Below, in pieces: positions 33,453-41,807 of a stretch of 48,596 nucleotides of DNA. Below the pieces are notes generated by a model. That model made no database searches, was not told the DNA's origin, and saw nothing but the letters and a program-made list of their open reading frames with translations. Each line of letters opens with the position of its first letter. Position 1 is the first letter of the stretch. Source of the stretch: an uncultured Lachnospiraceae bacterium (GTDB taxonomy: Bacteria; Bacillota; Clostridia; Lachnospirales; Lachnospiraceae); assembly GCA_947626395.1 (NCBI GenBank), contig CANQRU010000026.1, forward strand, positions 1 through 48,596. Reading direction: 5' to 3'. The position numbers and the translations under genes were made by a program.

Positions 33453-36047
33453 CTAGGGATTCTCTTTTTTCGGGACATCTGTTTCCTCCCGCATCGGCCA
33501 CGACGTCGTCACTTTGAACACATCGTCGTCCACTTCCACGGTCAGCTGGCCTCCCATGAGTTCCGTGAAACTCTTGGCGATGGCCAGGCCCAGGCCGCTG
33601 CCTTCGGTGCCGCGGGATTCGTCGCCGCGGACGAAACGGTCGGTCAGCTCGGACGGATCCACATGGATCTCGGCGGCGGAAATGTTCTTGAGCGTCACGG
33701 TGACGCGGCCGTCGCGGGCGCTGCCGGTCAGATAGACGCGGGAACCGGGCAGGGCGTATTTGGCGATATTGCCCATCAGATTCTCGTAGATCCGGCAGGT
33801 CTTGTCGCTGTCCAGGGTGAGAACGGCCTTCTCTGGCAGATTGACACGCACGTCCAGCCGGGCATTTTCGAACTGGTCCGCCATCTCGAAGCGAACCTGC
33901 CGCACCAGACTCATCAGATCCACGTCTACCAGGTTCAGACTGACGGAGCGGGAGGCGGCCTTGCTGATCTCGAACAGATCCTCGATCAGCGCTTTTAGGC
34001 GCATGGATTTGCGTTCCAGGGTATCCAGATATTCGCTGCGCTGCTGCGGCGTGATAGTTTCCTCCTTCAGAAGCCCGATGTAGGTGATAATGGCGGTCAG
34101 CGGCGTCTTAAGGTCGTGGGAGACGTTGGTGATCAGTTCGGTCTTCAGCCGCTGGCTTTTGATCTCTTCGTCCACGGCCTTGCGGAAGCCCTGGCGGATG
34201 CGGATGATCTGTGGTTTGAACGGTTCGAAGACGCCCAGATCCTCGTCAAGCGGCGCGTCCAGATGCCCCTCGGCGATCTCATTGGTGGCTGCCAGAAGCG
34301 TTTGGTACTGTTCCTGCAGGCGGCTTAAGTAGCGGCGCAGCAGCAGGTACAGGACGACCGTGTAGATAATTGTAAAGAAGACCGCGCTGGGGCCCCACAG
34401 AAGCGCCAGGAGAAAGACCAGGACCGCATTGACCAGAAGGATGCGGCGGAGGATCCGGTCGGCGTTCTTCGTGATGTCCATATGGGTCAGCGCGTACCGT
34501 ATGGCCGCGGCTTTATCGCGGATATAGGGGAAGAAACGGTAAATGAGGCTCTTCTTCTGCAGATACCCGCGCACCCCCAGGACGCGGGCCGGCCGCAGAC
34601 TGGCGCCTACGTACCACGCGGTGAAACAGATCGCGCAGAGAAGAACGAAGGTCAGAAGCATGAGCCATGATTTCCGGGCGCCGTCTGTCAGCCCCCAGAG
34701 CTGGCGGCTGAGCGTTTCGGGCTCCGATCCTCCGGCCGCGTAGACGATCGTGGTGATCACGCGGGCGCAGGCCGGGAAAATGAAGAAGACCAGGAGCGCC
34801 GAAAGCTCCAGTGGGGCGCGGGTCGGGAAGAGGGGCTGATCGGCCGTGGCCGCAGGCTCTGGATAAGAGGTCTGCCCGGCTGTGGCTGCAGATTCCTGAT
34901 AAGAGGTCCGCCCGGCTGTGGCTGCAGATTCCTGAGAAGAGGTCTGCCCGGCTGCTGCCGCAGGTTCCGAAGAAGAGGCCCGTCCGGTTATCGCCGCCGG
35001 CTCCGGAGAGAGAGTCGGTTCAGCTTCGGCCGCGGCTGCTCTCATCGGAATATAAGGCAGGAGAAACGCCGCCGCCATTACGGTGAGCAGCAGAAACAGA
35101 AGAAAATTGTCCATTCCCGCCTTGCGGTAGCTTTGGGAAGCTGTGCCGTAGATCGCGTTAAAAGGCGTGTACTCCGTTTTCAGATCGCCGTACAGCAGAT
35201 TCTTCCAGGTGTCGTCGCTGATGCCGTAGAGGATGCGGCAGCCGGAGATCGGGCGGGTGCAGGTATATTGACGGAACCTGTTTATCTCCGGGCTTTCCTC
35301 CTGATTCAGCCTGATGTCACTGGCCAGGGCAGATTGCTCTGTGATACCGGTCGCCAGGCGGAGAATCCGGGCCGCGTCGTCCCCGGCGATCCGGCCGATG
35401 GAGACTCTGCCATCTGCGTCGTAGCAGAATTCCAGCAGAAAATGATAGCCGCTGCCGCTAAGAAGCGCCTGGGTGTCGGCGGTGTTGGTCAGGATCTCGC
35501 CGGTTTCCGTGTCGCAGATATAGTAGTCGCAGGCGGCGCTCATCGCGCGCAGATCCGATTCCGCAATCCTGAAATAGTTGCTCAGGTAATCAATTGCTTC
35601 CTGGTAGTCGGAGTAAAGCTCCTCCAGACGCAGGCGGTACTCCTGGTAATCCTCGGAAGACGGATCAGGGGATTCTGACGCGTAGGGGTCACCGGTACTT
35701 CCGGCGTCCGTATTTTTTTCGTCGGTGTCCGGTCCGCCGGAAGGATCCGGCGTTCCCTCAACGATCCATTTGGCCTTCTCCATGAGGGAGCCTTCCCTGA
35801 TGGGATAGTACAGTTCCACGTAGTCCGTGTCCGCCTGGTTCTGGCGGCTGCAGAGACTGTGGTACAGGATCTGATTATATTTGTACAGATTCTGAATGTA
35901 GTCTGTGTTCTCCAGAGGATTATCGGCTAAGGATTTTGCCAGCGTGCTGAAATGCGGGATCCGCTTCATAAAGAGACCGGCCGCGGCGATGCTCAGAATG
36001 ATCCCGCACAGGAAGAAGCGGACGCGGATGTTTTTGGGTGCGTTCAT
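33453..36047 (-). CDS. Sensor histidine kinase (VanS/PhoR-like) with multiple membrane segments
   Basis: An 864-residue membrane kinase. One N-terminal helix (about 9-27) and a large extracellular region (about 28-315) precede further helices (about 317-335, 405-430, 455-480, 535-570). The cytoplasmic part has HisKA with the phospho-acceptor His in ELITNVSHDLKTPLTAIITY (about residue 645) and HATPase_c with ENLMGNIAKYAL and RGTEGSGLGLAIAKS. A run of 12-residue tandem repeats (about 345-405) sits between helices and is variable-looking. The gene follows its response regulator by 21 nt and is the last of a four-gene minus-strand set. Signal unknown; such kinases often respond to envelope stress. 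Confidence 0.9.
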   Translation of the reverse strand: MNAPKNIRVRFFLCGIILSIAAAGLFMKRIPHFSTLAKSLADNPLENTDYIQNLYKYNQILYHSLCSRQNQADTDYVELYYPIREGSLMEKAKWIVEGTPDPSGGPDTDEKNTDAGSTGDPYASESPDPSSEDYQEYRLRLEELYSDYQEAIDYLSNYFRIAESDLRAMSAACDYYICDTETGEILTNTADTQALLSGSGYHFLLEFCYDADGRVSIGRIAGDDAARILRLATGITEQSALASDIRLNQEESPEINRFRQYTCTRPISGCRILYGISDDTWKNLLYGDLKTEYTPFNAIYGTASQSYRKAGMDNFLLFLLLTVMAAAFLLPYIPMRAAAAEAEPTLSPEPAAITGRASSSEPAAAAGQTSSQESAATAGRTSYQESAATAGQTSYPEPAATADQPLFPTRAPLELSALLVFFIFPACARVITTIVYAAGGSEPETLSRQLWGLTDGARKSWLMLLTFVLLCAICFTAWYVGASLRPARVLGVRGYLQKKSLIYRFFPYIRDKAAAIRYALTHMDITKNADRILRRILLVNAVLVFLLALLWGPSAVFFTIIYTVVLYLLLRRYLSRLQEQYQTLLAATNEIAEGHLDAPLDEDLGVFEPFKPQIIRIRQGFRKAVDEEIKSQRLKTELITNVSHDLKTPLTAIITYIGLLKEETITPQQRSEYLDTLERKSMRLKALIEDLFEISKAASRSVSLNLVDVDLMSLVRQVRFEMADQFENARLDVRVNLPEKAVLTLDSDKTCRIYENLMGNIAKYALPGSRVYLTGSARDGRVTVTLKNISAAEIHVDPSELTDRFVRGDESRGTEGSGLGLAIAKSFTELMGGQLTVEVDDDVFKVTTSWPMREETDVPKKENP
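34826..35005 (-). repeat. 36-bp tandem repeat inside the sensor kinase gene
   Basis: About five consecutive 36-bp units, each encoding a 12-residue motif of the form ESAATAGQTSYQ. Units at 34862-34897 and 34898-34933 differ by a single base; outer units are more diverged. The length is a multiple of three, so gain or loss of units keeps the reading frame. Confidence 0.85.
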
Positions 36048-36068
36048 AGTGGATGTCTCCTTGATTCT

Positions 36069-36785
36069 TTACTGCTTCTCGATCTTATACCCGACGCCCC
36101 ACACGACCTTCAGGTATTTCGGCTTCTTCGGATCGATCTCGATCTTTTCACGGATGTTGCGCACATGGACCATGATCGTGTCGGTGTTCACGGCACGCTC
36201 GTTCCAGATCCGCTCGTAGATCTCGTCGGCGGAGAAGACCCGGCCGGGATTTCGGATCAGCAGGTGGAGGATCTTGAATTCCAGCGGCGTCAGCTTCACC
36301 GGCTCGCCGTCTACGCTCACCTCCACGGTGTCTTCGTTGAGTTCCAGCCCGCCGATGGTGTAAATGTGTTCGTTCTCCGCCGGTTCGCTGGTGGCGGAGA
36401 GATATTTCGAATACCGGCGCAGATGGGAGTTGACCCGGGCCAGAAGTTCCAGCGGCGTGAACGGCTTGGTCACATAGTCGTCGGCGCCCATATTCAGGCC
36501 CATGATCTTATCCACCTCTTCGGATTTGGCGGAAAGCATGACGACCGGGAATTCCCGGCCCATGTCCCGCAGCTTCATGAGCATGGTCACGCCGTCCATC
36601 ACCGGCATCATGATGTCCACGATGGCCAGATGGATCTCATTTTCTTCGATGACCGCAAGTCCCTCGCGGCCGTTGGCGGCGGTGTGGGTCTGATAGCCCT
36701 GGTTGCGCAGGTAGATCTCGATGCCTTCGCGGATCTCTTTGTCGTCCTCAACGACCAGGATGTGATAATTTTGGTTCGGTTCCAT
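36069..36785 (-). CDS. OmpR/PhoB-family response regulator (VanR-like)
   Basis: A 238-residue regulator. The REC domain (1 to about 120) has the acidic pair VVEDDKEIREG, phospho-acceptor Asp in LAIVDIMMPVMDG and Lys in DDYVTKPFTPLEL. The winged-helix trans_reg_C domain (about 140-236) has VKLTPLEFKILHLLIRNPGR, NTDTIMVHVRNIREKIE and VWGVGYKIE. It is phosphorylated by the kinase encoded 21 nt downstream. It is transcribed with the glycosyltransferase and DedA genes upstream, which suggests an envelope-related regulon. Confidence 0.94.
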   Translation of the reverse strand: MEPNQNYHILVVEDDKEIREGIEIYLRNQGYQTHTAANGREGLAVIEENEIHLAIVDIMMPVMDGVTMLMKLRDMGREFPVVMLSAKSEEVDKIMGLNMGADDYVTKPFTPLELLARVNSHLRRYSKYLSATSEPAENEHIYTIGGLELNEDTVEVSVDGEPVKLTPLEFKILHLLIRNPGRVFSADEIYERIWNERAVNTDTIMVHVRNIREKIEIDPKKPKYLKVVWGVGYKIEKQ

Positions 36786-36832
36786 GGAAATGTCCTCGTT
36801 TTATGATGGAGTGATTCGTTATATTGCATGCG

Positions 36833-38188
36833 CTATGGGCGGGCGGCGGATGTCCGCGATGCGTTTTTCTGCCGGATCGATTCCCACGCTGCCTCCTGCA
36901 CGTCCGCATATTTCCATGCGGGCAGAACGCCGGTGACGCTCTGTTTGTATGCGGCGATGGTTTTATTATAGAATCGAATCGCCTTTTTCACAACCGATTC
37001 TTCCCGGAAATCGACGGCCGCCGACAGCGCCCGGCGCCGCAGCTGCTCCCGCAGAATCGGATCTGAGAGAAAACGGTTCATATTTTCCGCGAACGCGTCC
37101 TCGTCCTCGGCGCAGAGCAGGCCGTTGATCCCATCGCGCACCAGATCTCTGACGCCGCTGGCATCCACCGCGATGACCGGCGCGCCGCCCGCGAAGGCTT
37201 CCAGGATCACAATGCCCTGGGTCTCCGTCCTGGAAGCGAAGAGGAAGGCGTCGGCGGCCGCGTAATATGGGACCAGCTCCCCGTGAGGAATACTTCCGGG
37301 GAAGATCACCTCCTGCTCCAGATGAAGCCGGCGGCAGAGCGCCTCATATTCCGCCCGGTTCGGCCCGTCGCCGATGATCGCCAGACGGAAAGGCTTCCGG
37401 TACTGCTCCCTGAAACGGGCCGCGCTGCGCAGGAGAAACGGAATATTTTTCTCGTGCGACAGGCGGGAGACGGAGAGGAAGAGCGGGATATGCGGCGTGC
37501 CGCATTGTTCTGCACCCAGAAGCCGCTTTTGCACCTCCTTTACCGCTGCCTTATCCGCATGAAAGCAGCCATCCTCGATTCCGGTTGGAAGCACGGCGAT
37601 CCGGGCCGGATCGAAACAGCATGTTTCCGTCAGATACTCCTTCATCCCGGCTGTGGGAGCGAAGACCTGGCGGCAGTTTTGCAGGAAGAGGCTTAAATAG
37701 AACGGAACTATTTTTTCCTGCGCCAGGTGGAGGAAACGGTTGGAAAAAGCGGCATGCCCTGCCCTGCGGAACACGCCTGCGTTTGACAGATACTGTTCAT
37801 AGCGGGTGTGGTAGGTGAATACCAGCGGCACTCCATACCGGCGTGACAGATGAATCGCCGTGCGGCCGATCAGCATTGGGTGATGGACATGGATGATGTC
37901 GTAATGGCCGCGGCGGAATTCATCCTCGATCCGCGGGTCGAACGGATTCGGGCATGCGGCCCCGCCGAGAAAGTAATATGGAAGGGACGCGTAGCGGAAG
38001 ACCGGAACGCCGTCGCAGACGGTCATGCAGGAATGTGCGTATGGATCAGCTGAGACGTCCTGAACGGCCGGTGCGAACACGGTCACCTCATGTCCTGCGG
38101 CGATCAGTCCCTTTGCCAGCAGTTCGATGGAGATGGGCACTCCGCCGACGAACGGCTTATAGTTGTTTGTCATCATTGCGATTTTCAT
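36833..38188 (-). CDS. GT4-type glycosyltransferase, probably glycolipid-forming
   Basis: A 451-residue family 4 glycosyltransferase of the GT-B fold. The N-terminus MKIAMMTNNYKPFVGGVPIS and IIHVHHPMLIGRTA are the acceptor-side motifs. The donor-side motif is in SRTETQGIVILEAFAGGAPV (E-x7-E). It resembles bacterial 1,2-diacylglycerol 3-glucosyltransferases. ATG 38188 lies 2 nt past the dedA stop behind GGGGAGA; the frame is open further up to 38485, but that part only mirrors dedA. The C-terminus has a short Ala/Arg tail. Likely product: a glucosyl-diacylglycerol or related membrane glycolipid (inference). Confidence 0.88.
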   Translation of the reverse strand: MKIAMMTNNYKPFVGGVPISIELLAKGLIAAGHEVTVFAPAVQDVSADPYAHSCMTVCDGVPVFRYASLPYYFLGGAACPNPFDPRIEDEFRRGHYDIIHVHHPMLIGRTAIHLSRRYGVPLVFTYHTRYEQYLSNAGVFRRAGHAAFSNRFLHLAQEKIVPFYLSLFLQNCRQVFAPTAGMKEYLTETCCFDPARIAVLPTGIEDGCFHADKAAVKEVQKRLLGAEQCGTPHIPLFLSVSRLSHEKNIPFLLRSAARFREQYRKPFRLAIIGDGPNRAEYEALCRRLHLEQEVIFPGSIPHGELVPYYAAADAFLFASRTETQGIVILEAFAGGAPVIAVDASGVRDLVRDGINGLLCAEDEDAFAENMNRFLSDPILREQLRRRALSAAVDFREESVVKKAIRFYNKTIAAYKQSVTGVLPAWKYADVQEAAWESIRQKNASRTSAARP

Positions 38189-38190
38189 GG

Positions 38191-38706
38191 TTACATTCTC
38201 CCCAGCAGCGCAAACACCTGCTCGCCGCAGGCGTAACCGGCGCCGACGAATACCAGATTCCAGACGATGATGCCAAGCGCTGAGCTGATCGTGTATTTGA
38301 GCAGATTCATCCGGAGGATTCCTGCGGGGATTGAGACGACGGTGCGGACGGCGGGCAGCAGTTTGGCTGCAAAAATGCCGATGCAGCCCCGCTGCCGGAT
38401 CCAGTCCAGCTTCTTTTCCAGGGATTCCCGTTTCTCCGGGTGCCGTTTCATATATCGTTCCAGGACGCAGGCGCCGCCGGCCCATCCCAGCGCGTAGAGG
38501 ATCAGGCTGCCGGCGAGCCCGGCCGCCACGGTGACGATCATGACCCGTGCGAAACCGATATTGCCTCTGGCGGCCATGACGCCGGACAGCGGCATGATGA
38601 TTCCCGCCGGAAATCCCGGCAGATTCATGTATTCCAAAAGCACGATCACGAAGATCGCGGCTTCGCCGTATCGGAGAAAATAAGCGGTGAATGTTGAGAT
38701 GTCCAT
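38191..38706 (-). CDS. DedA-family membrane protein
   Basis: A 171-residue DedA/VTT protein. These act in membrane lipid homeostasis; some members flip undecaprenyl phosphate or phosphatidylethanolamine. Hydrophobic segments include AIFVIVLLEYMNLPGFPAGI and VMIVTVAAGLAGSLILYALG. The family motif appears in GIFAAKLLPAVRTVVSIPAG (re-entrant loop with conserved Arg and Pro). It heads the operon dedA - GT4 - response regulator - kinase. Slightly shorter than typical DedA proteins (about 200 residues). Confidence 0.9.
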   Translation of the reverse strand: MDISTFTAYFLRYGEAAIFVIVLLEYMNLPGFPAGIIMPLSGVMAARGNIGFARVMIVTVAAGLAGSLILYALGWAGGACVLERYMKRHPEKRESLEKKLDWIRQRGCIGIFAAKLLPAVRTVVSIPAGILRMNLLKYTISSALGIIVWNLVFVGAGYACGEQVFALLGRM

Positions 38707-38734
38707 AAAAACGCCCCCTGCGATGGTTTGATCC

Positions 38735-38802
38735 GTTCAGAAGGCGTCTCTTCCCGCGCGGCCTGCCGCCTTACGCAGAAAGCACCTGACGTTCGTCTGA
38801 AC
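38735..38802 (-). ncRNA. Structured leader of the dedA operon, candidate regulatory RNA
   Basis: On the minus strand the leader is closed by GTTCAGA/TCTGAAC (38802-38796 with 38741-38735). Inside is a second stem AAGGCG/CGCCTT stacked on it and a small GACG-AA-CGTC hairpin. A promoter on the same strand (CGGACA 38843-38838, 17 nt, TATGAT 38820-38815) would start transcription near 38808. No known riboswitch class was recognised. Confidence 0.45.
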
Positions 38803-38810
38803 TTGTTATG

Positions 38811-38843
38811 CTCTATCATAGAGAGTAAAACGAAAGGTGTCCG
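38811..38843 (-). promoter_or_regulatory. Promoter of the dedA operon, with palindrome over the -10 box
   Basis: TATGAT (-10, 38820-38815) with CGGACA 17 nt upstream on the minus strand. A perfect 13-nt palindrome CTCTATCATAGAG (38811-38823) covers the -10 box and may be a repressor site. The stretch 38824-39019 beyond it is AT-rich and holds no gene I can support. Confidence 0.5.
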
Positions 38844-39019
38844 GCAGAGAAAACGAAAGATTTTCTAAAGAATACCGGAAAGGATATAGAAGAATCGGAG
38901 GTAAAGTCAGGGATATAATTGAAGAAAACACTAGAGATGAAGCTGACGATAAAGCTGGGTATAAAATTGAAGATAAGATTAAAATGGAGACGGAAGATCA
39001 ACGCCGTGAAAGAACATAT

Positions 39020-39694
39020 TTACAGCCTGATCAGTTCCGCCCCCAAAAGAGTTATATCTTCTTCCTGATGGGTAGAAATGAGCACCATCCGTCCCGCGCT
39101 CTTCTCCAGGATATAGGAAATGACCGTCTGCCGCGTGTCGTCGTCCAGTCCGGTGAACGGCTCGTCCATAAGAAGCACGTCATAGGGAGCCAGCAGCGCC
39201 CGGCAGATGGCGGTACGCCGTTTCATGCCGCCGCTTAAGGTTGCGGCGGGCCGCGAGAGGGATTCCTCCGGCAGCAGGCGGGCCAGTTCTGCGCGCACCT
39301 GGGCCTGGCTGAGCAGCCGGCCGGTGACCATCATCACATTCTCAACCGGTGTAAATGTCTCGCAGAGCCGGTCTTCCTGGAAGACAGCGGAGAAGCGGGG
39401 GACAGCGCCTGCTCTGCCGCGGCCGGTTCCTGCCGCGGCGTTTTGCGTCTGAGTATTATTTCCTGCAGGTGTCTGTGAGGTTTTGACAACGCCGGTGGTG
39501 TCCGGATCTTCCCACACAACACTTCCGCCATCCGCCGTTTCCAGCCCCATTAACACCCGCAGAAGCGTGGTCTTGCCGGAGCCGGACGGCCCCATCAGGC
39601 AGTAGACGCGGCCGCTTTCCATTTCCAGATCGAAACCGTTAAGTACCTGCAGATCCCCGAAGGATTTACACAGACTGCGGACGGTCAGCTTCAT
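39020..39694 (-). CDS. ABC transporter ATPase (NitT/TauT type) with internal insertion
   Basis: ATPase of an importer for small organic anions or vitamin precursors; 224 residues. Walker A GPSGSGKTTLL (about residue 38), Q-loop VFQEDRL, signature LSGGMKRR, Walker B VLLMDEPFTG, switch His VLISTHQEED. An unusual about 30-residue Ala/Gly/Thr/Gln-rich insertion (TPAGNNTQTQNAAAGTGRGR) lies between Walker A and the Q-loop. ATG 39694 is preferred because of AAAGGAGG 8 nt upstream; the longer frame to 39769 lies inside the permease gene. It overlaps the permease gene by 29 nt. Confidence 0.92.
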   Translation of the reverse strand: MKLTVRSLCKSFGDLQVLNGFDLEMESGRVYCLMGPSGSGKTTLLRVLMGLETADGGSVVWEDPDTTGVVKTSQTPAGNNTQTQNAAAGTGRGRAGAVPRFSAVFQEDRLCETFTPVENVMMVTGRLLSQAQVRAELARLLPEESLSRPAATLSGGMKRRTAICRALLAPYDVLLMDEPFTGLDDDTRQTVISYILEKSAGRMVLISTHQEEDITLLGAELIRL

Positions 39695-40454
39695 GAACCG
39701 CGCCTCCTTTCCTCTGAAGACTCGCGAGCAGGGCCAGGAAGAACCGCTCGAACAGGGCGCTGATGACAATGATCACGAAGGTCCAGGCGAACAGATTCGC
39801 CGTGTCCAGATAGATCTTTGACATATACAGCTGTTCGCCGATGGAGGAGTCCGGGATGCCGATGACCTCCGCTGCGACGCCGGATTTCCAGCTCATTCCC
39901 AGGGCCACCTTGCAGCTGCTTAAGAGATAGGGCAGCAGGGCGGGCAGGTAAATGTACCGGAGCTGTTTAAGGGGCGGCACGCGGAAGATCCGCGCCATCT
40001 CTAATAGCTTCGGGTCGGTGCTTTCCAGACCGGCCAGCGTATTAACATAAATCATGGGGAGTACTACGAGAAACGCGATAAATACCGCCAGGTTCCGCGA
40101 TCCGACCCAGATCAGCGCCAGGATCACGAAGGAGGCTACCGGAATGGACTTAAGCAGGGACAGGATCGGCGCCAGAAATTCCCGCAGGAGCGGAAACCGG
40201 TAGGCCGCGCCGCCCAGCGCCAGCCCGCTGGCGAAGGCCAGCACAAAGCCGAGGCTGATCTTCACAAAAGAATGGCCGATGGACAGCCAGAAATCCCCGG
40301 TGGGGATCAGGCGCAGAAGCGCCAGTCCGGCGTCCGCCGGCCCCACCAGGATGATATTGTTGTGGATCAGCCATGCTGCCAGCTGCCAGATGAAGATCCA
40401 GAAGAGGATGATCAGAGGCCGCCGCCAGATCGTTTCGTGTCGGTTCATTTGCAC
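39666..40454 (-). CDS. ABC transporter permease (NitT/TauT type)
   Basis: A 262-residue inner-membrane subunit with about six helices (LIILFWIFIWQLAAWLIHN, LGFVLAFASGLALGGAAYRF, FLVVLPMIYVNTLAGLES). The EAA-like ATPase contact loop is PKLLEMARIFRVPPLKQLRY. The start is GTG 40454, adjoining the stop of the binding-protein gene, or ATG 40448 two codons later. The ribosome site is weak, so translation is probably coupled to the upstream gene. Substrate unknown. Confidence 0.92.
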   Translation of the reverse strand: MQMNRHETIWRRPLIILFWIFIWQLAAWLIHNNIILVGPADAGLALLRLIPTGDFWLSIGHSFVKISLGFVLAFASGLALGGAAYRFPLLREFLAPILSLLKSIPVASFVILALIWVGSRNLAVFIAFLVVLPMIYVNTLAGLESTDPKLLEMARIFRVPPLKQLRYIYLPALLPYLLSSCKVALGMSWKSGVAAEVIGIPDSSIGEQLYMSKIYLDTANLFAWTFVIIVISALFERFFLALLASLQRKGGAVHEADRPQSV

Positions 40455-41621
40455 TTACCGCTTATAGTAGAACGCGTCGTCCGGAAGCTGTCCGCCTACG
40501 GACGTGGGATCCTGATTATACAGTACGTTCAGATAGCCGGACAGCATTTCCTTCAGCTCGTCGCCTTCGATGCAGACGATGCTGCAGTAGGGCAGAGCTT
40601 TCTGGGCTACCGGCGCCTTCTCGATGATTTCGTATTTGGCTACCAGCTCCGCGGCCGCGGCCACGTCCTCGCCGGTAAATGCCGCCGACTGCGCATGTTC
40701 ATCCATGAAGAGCTTTACGGCCGCCGCGGTGGTCTCATCCGCAAGCAGTTCGCTTCTGGCTACGGTCACGCCGGTCACCAGGCTGCCGCCGTCCGCGGAT
40801 TCCGCATTGGTCTTGTCCCACTCGGCGGTCAGATCCAGGACGATCTTTAAGCTTTCATTCTGGGCCATGGCTACGGTTACAAAGGGCTGGGGCAGCAGGC
40901 CGATGGCGTCCGCCTGTTCCTTTAAGACCGCCGCCACCTCGGTGGGTTCCGACTTATACTCGATGGTCAGATCGTCGGCGGACATGCCGTTGGCGGACAG
41001 CAGGTACTGGAACACATAATCCGGCGTGGTGCCCTTGCCGGTCATGTATACGGTCTTGCCGGCCAGATCGGAGATACTCGTGATCGAATCATCGGCTGCC
41101 ACGATGTAGAGAACGCCCAGGGTGTTGATGTTCAGCACGTTGACGCCCTGATTCGTCTTCTGGTAGAGGATCGAAGCCATATTGGCGGGTACCAGGGCGA
41201 TATCCAGATCGCCGGCGACCATTTTCGCTACCAGTTCGGAGGCGTCGGTTACCATGGTGAATTCGTAGCTTCCCGCGGCTTCGCCTTTTTCTTCCTTATC
41301 CATAAGGGAGACCAGACCCATGGAGGTCGGGCCCTTTAAGGAGCCGATCCGCAGGGTGACGTCTGTGCCGGAAGCTGCCGCGTCATCGCTTGGGGTTTCC
41401 GCTGCGGCAGTTGTCGTTTCGGCCGCAGTTGTTTCGGCCGCGGTTGTTTCCGCTGCGGTGGTTTCGGCCGCAGTCGTTTCCGCCGCGGTGGTTTCCGCTG
41501 CTGTTGTCTCGGCGGCTGTCGTCGCCGCGGTGGTCTGTGTTGTGTCGGAATTTCCCGAGCAGCCTGCTAAGAGGGCTGCGGTCATGGCGGCTGCCATGAA
41601 GACAGACAGTGATTTTCTCAT
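40455..41621 (-). CDS. ABC transporter substrate-binding lipoprotein (NitT/TauT-like)
   Basis: A 388-residue lipoprotein. Signal peptide and lipobox MRKSLSVFMAAAMTAALLAGC (Cys about residue 21), then a spacer of about seven ETTAA pentapeptide repeats (about 38-72), then an NMT1/SsuA-like binding domain (LRIGSLKGPTSMGLVSLMDK, VAGDLDIALVPANMASILY, VYMTGKGTTPDYVFQYLL). First gene of the three-gene importer operon. Ligands of this family include sulfonates, nitrate and thiamine precursors; none can be chosen here. The nearby sulfatase island makes a sulfur compound conceivable, but there is no direct link. Confidence 0.9.
   Translation of the reverse strand: MRKSLSVFMAAAMTAALLAGCSGNSDTTQTTAATTAAETTAAETTAAETTAAETTAAETTAAETTAAETTTAAAETPSDDAAASGTDVTLRIGSLKGPTSMGLVSLMDKEEKGEAAGSYEFTMVTDASELVAKMVAGDLDIALVPANMASILYQKTNQGVNVLNINTLGVLYIVAADDSITSISDLAGKTVYMTGKGTTPDYVFQYLLSANGMSADDLTIEYKSEPTEVAAVLKEQADAIGLLPQPFVTVAMAQNESLKIVLDLTAEWDKTNAESADGGSLVTGVTVARSELLADETTAAAVKLFMDEHAQSAAFTGEDVAAAAELVAKYEIIEKAPVAQKALPYCSIVCIEGDELKEMLSGYLNVLYNQDPTSVGGQLPDDAFYYKR
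41409..41525 (-). repeat. 15-bp tandem repeat encoding (ETTAA)n
   Basis: About seven imperfect 15-bp units of the type GTTGTTTCGGCCGCA encode the ETTAA spacer of the lipoprotein. Third-base differences between units show repeated slippage followed by drift. The opposite strand has an apparent Val/Ala-rich reading frame that is only its shadow. Confidence 0.85.
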
Positions 41622-41807
41622 AAAAATAATTCCTCGCTTTCTTTTCTTCTCTGTCAGGGATTCCCTTCCAGGTGAGTATGCGTGGCTGCGGCCCGGAGCG
41701 CGAACCGGCGCCCTCCTGCAAAAGCCGCATCGCCGGAGAACCGTAGAACAGGCAGATACAGGACGGCACGCGGAACGATTTCAGGCTGTCCGCGGCCAAC
41801 GAGCCAA

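Noticed and set aside
34826-35005. CRISPR array
   Set aside because: The repeats are head-to-tail without unique spacers and are translated in frame in a kinase gene. No cas genes are present in the window.
36833-38485. Glycosyltransferase starting up to 99 codons earlier
   Set aside because: The extra part is the shadow of dedA in another frame and has no similarity to glycosyltransferases; ATG 38188 has a good ribosome site and the family N-terminus.
38837-39238. Plus-strand frame of 133 codons beginning with a charged, Lys/Glu-rich segment
   Set aside because: The second half is antisense to the ABC ATPase gene and no ribosome site precedes it. The first half (38837-39010) is AT-rich and protein-like only in composition.
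41622-41801. Thiamine-pyrophosphate riboswitch ahead of the NitT/TauT-type operon
   Set aside because: The leader is long and GC-rich, but the conserved CTGAGA and ACC..GAACCTGAT blocks were not found.
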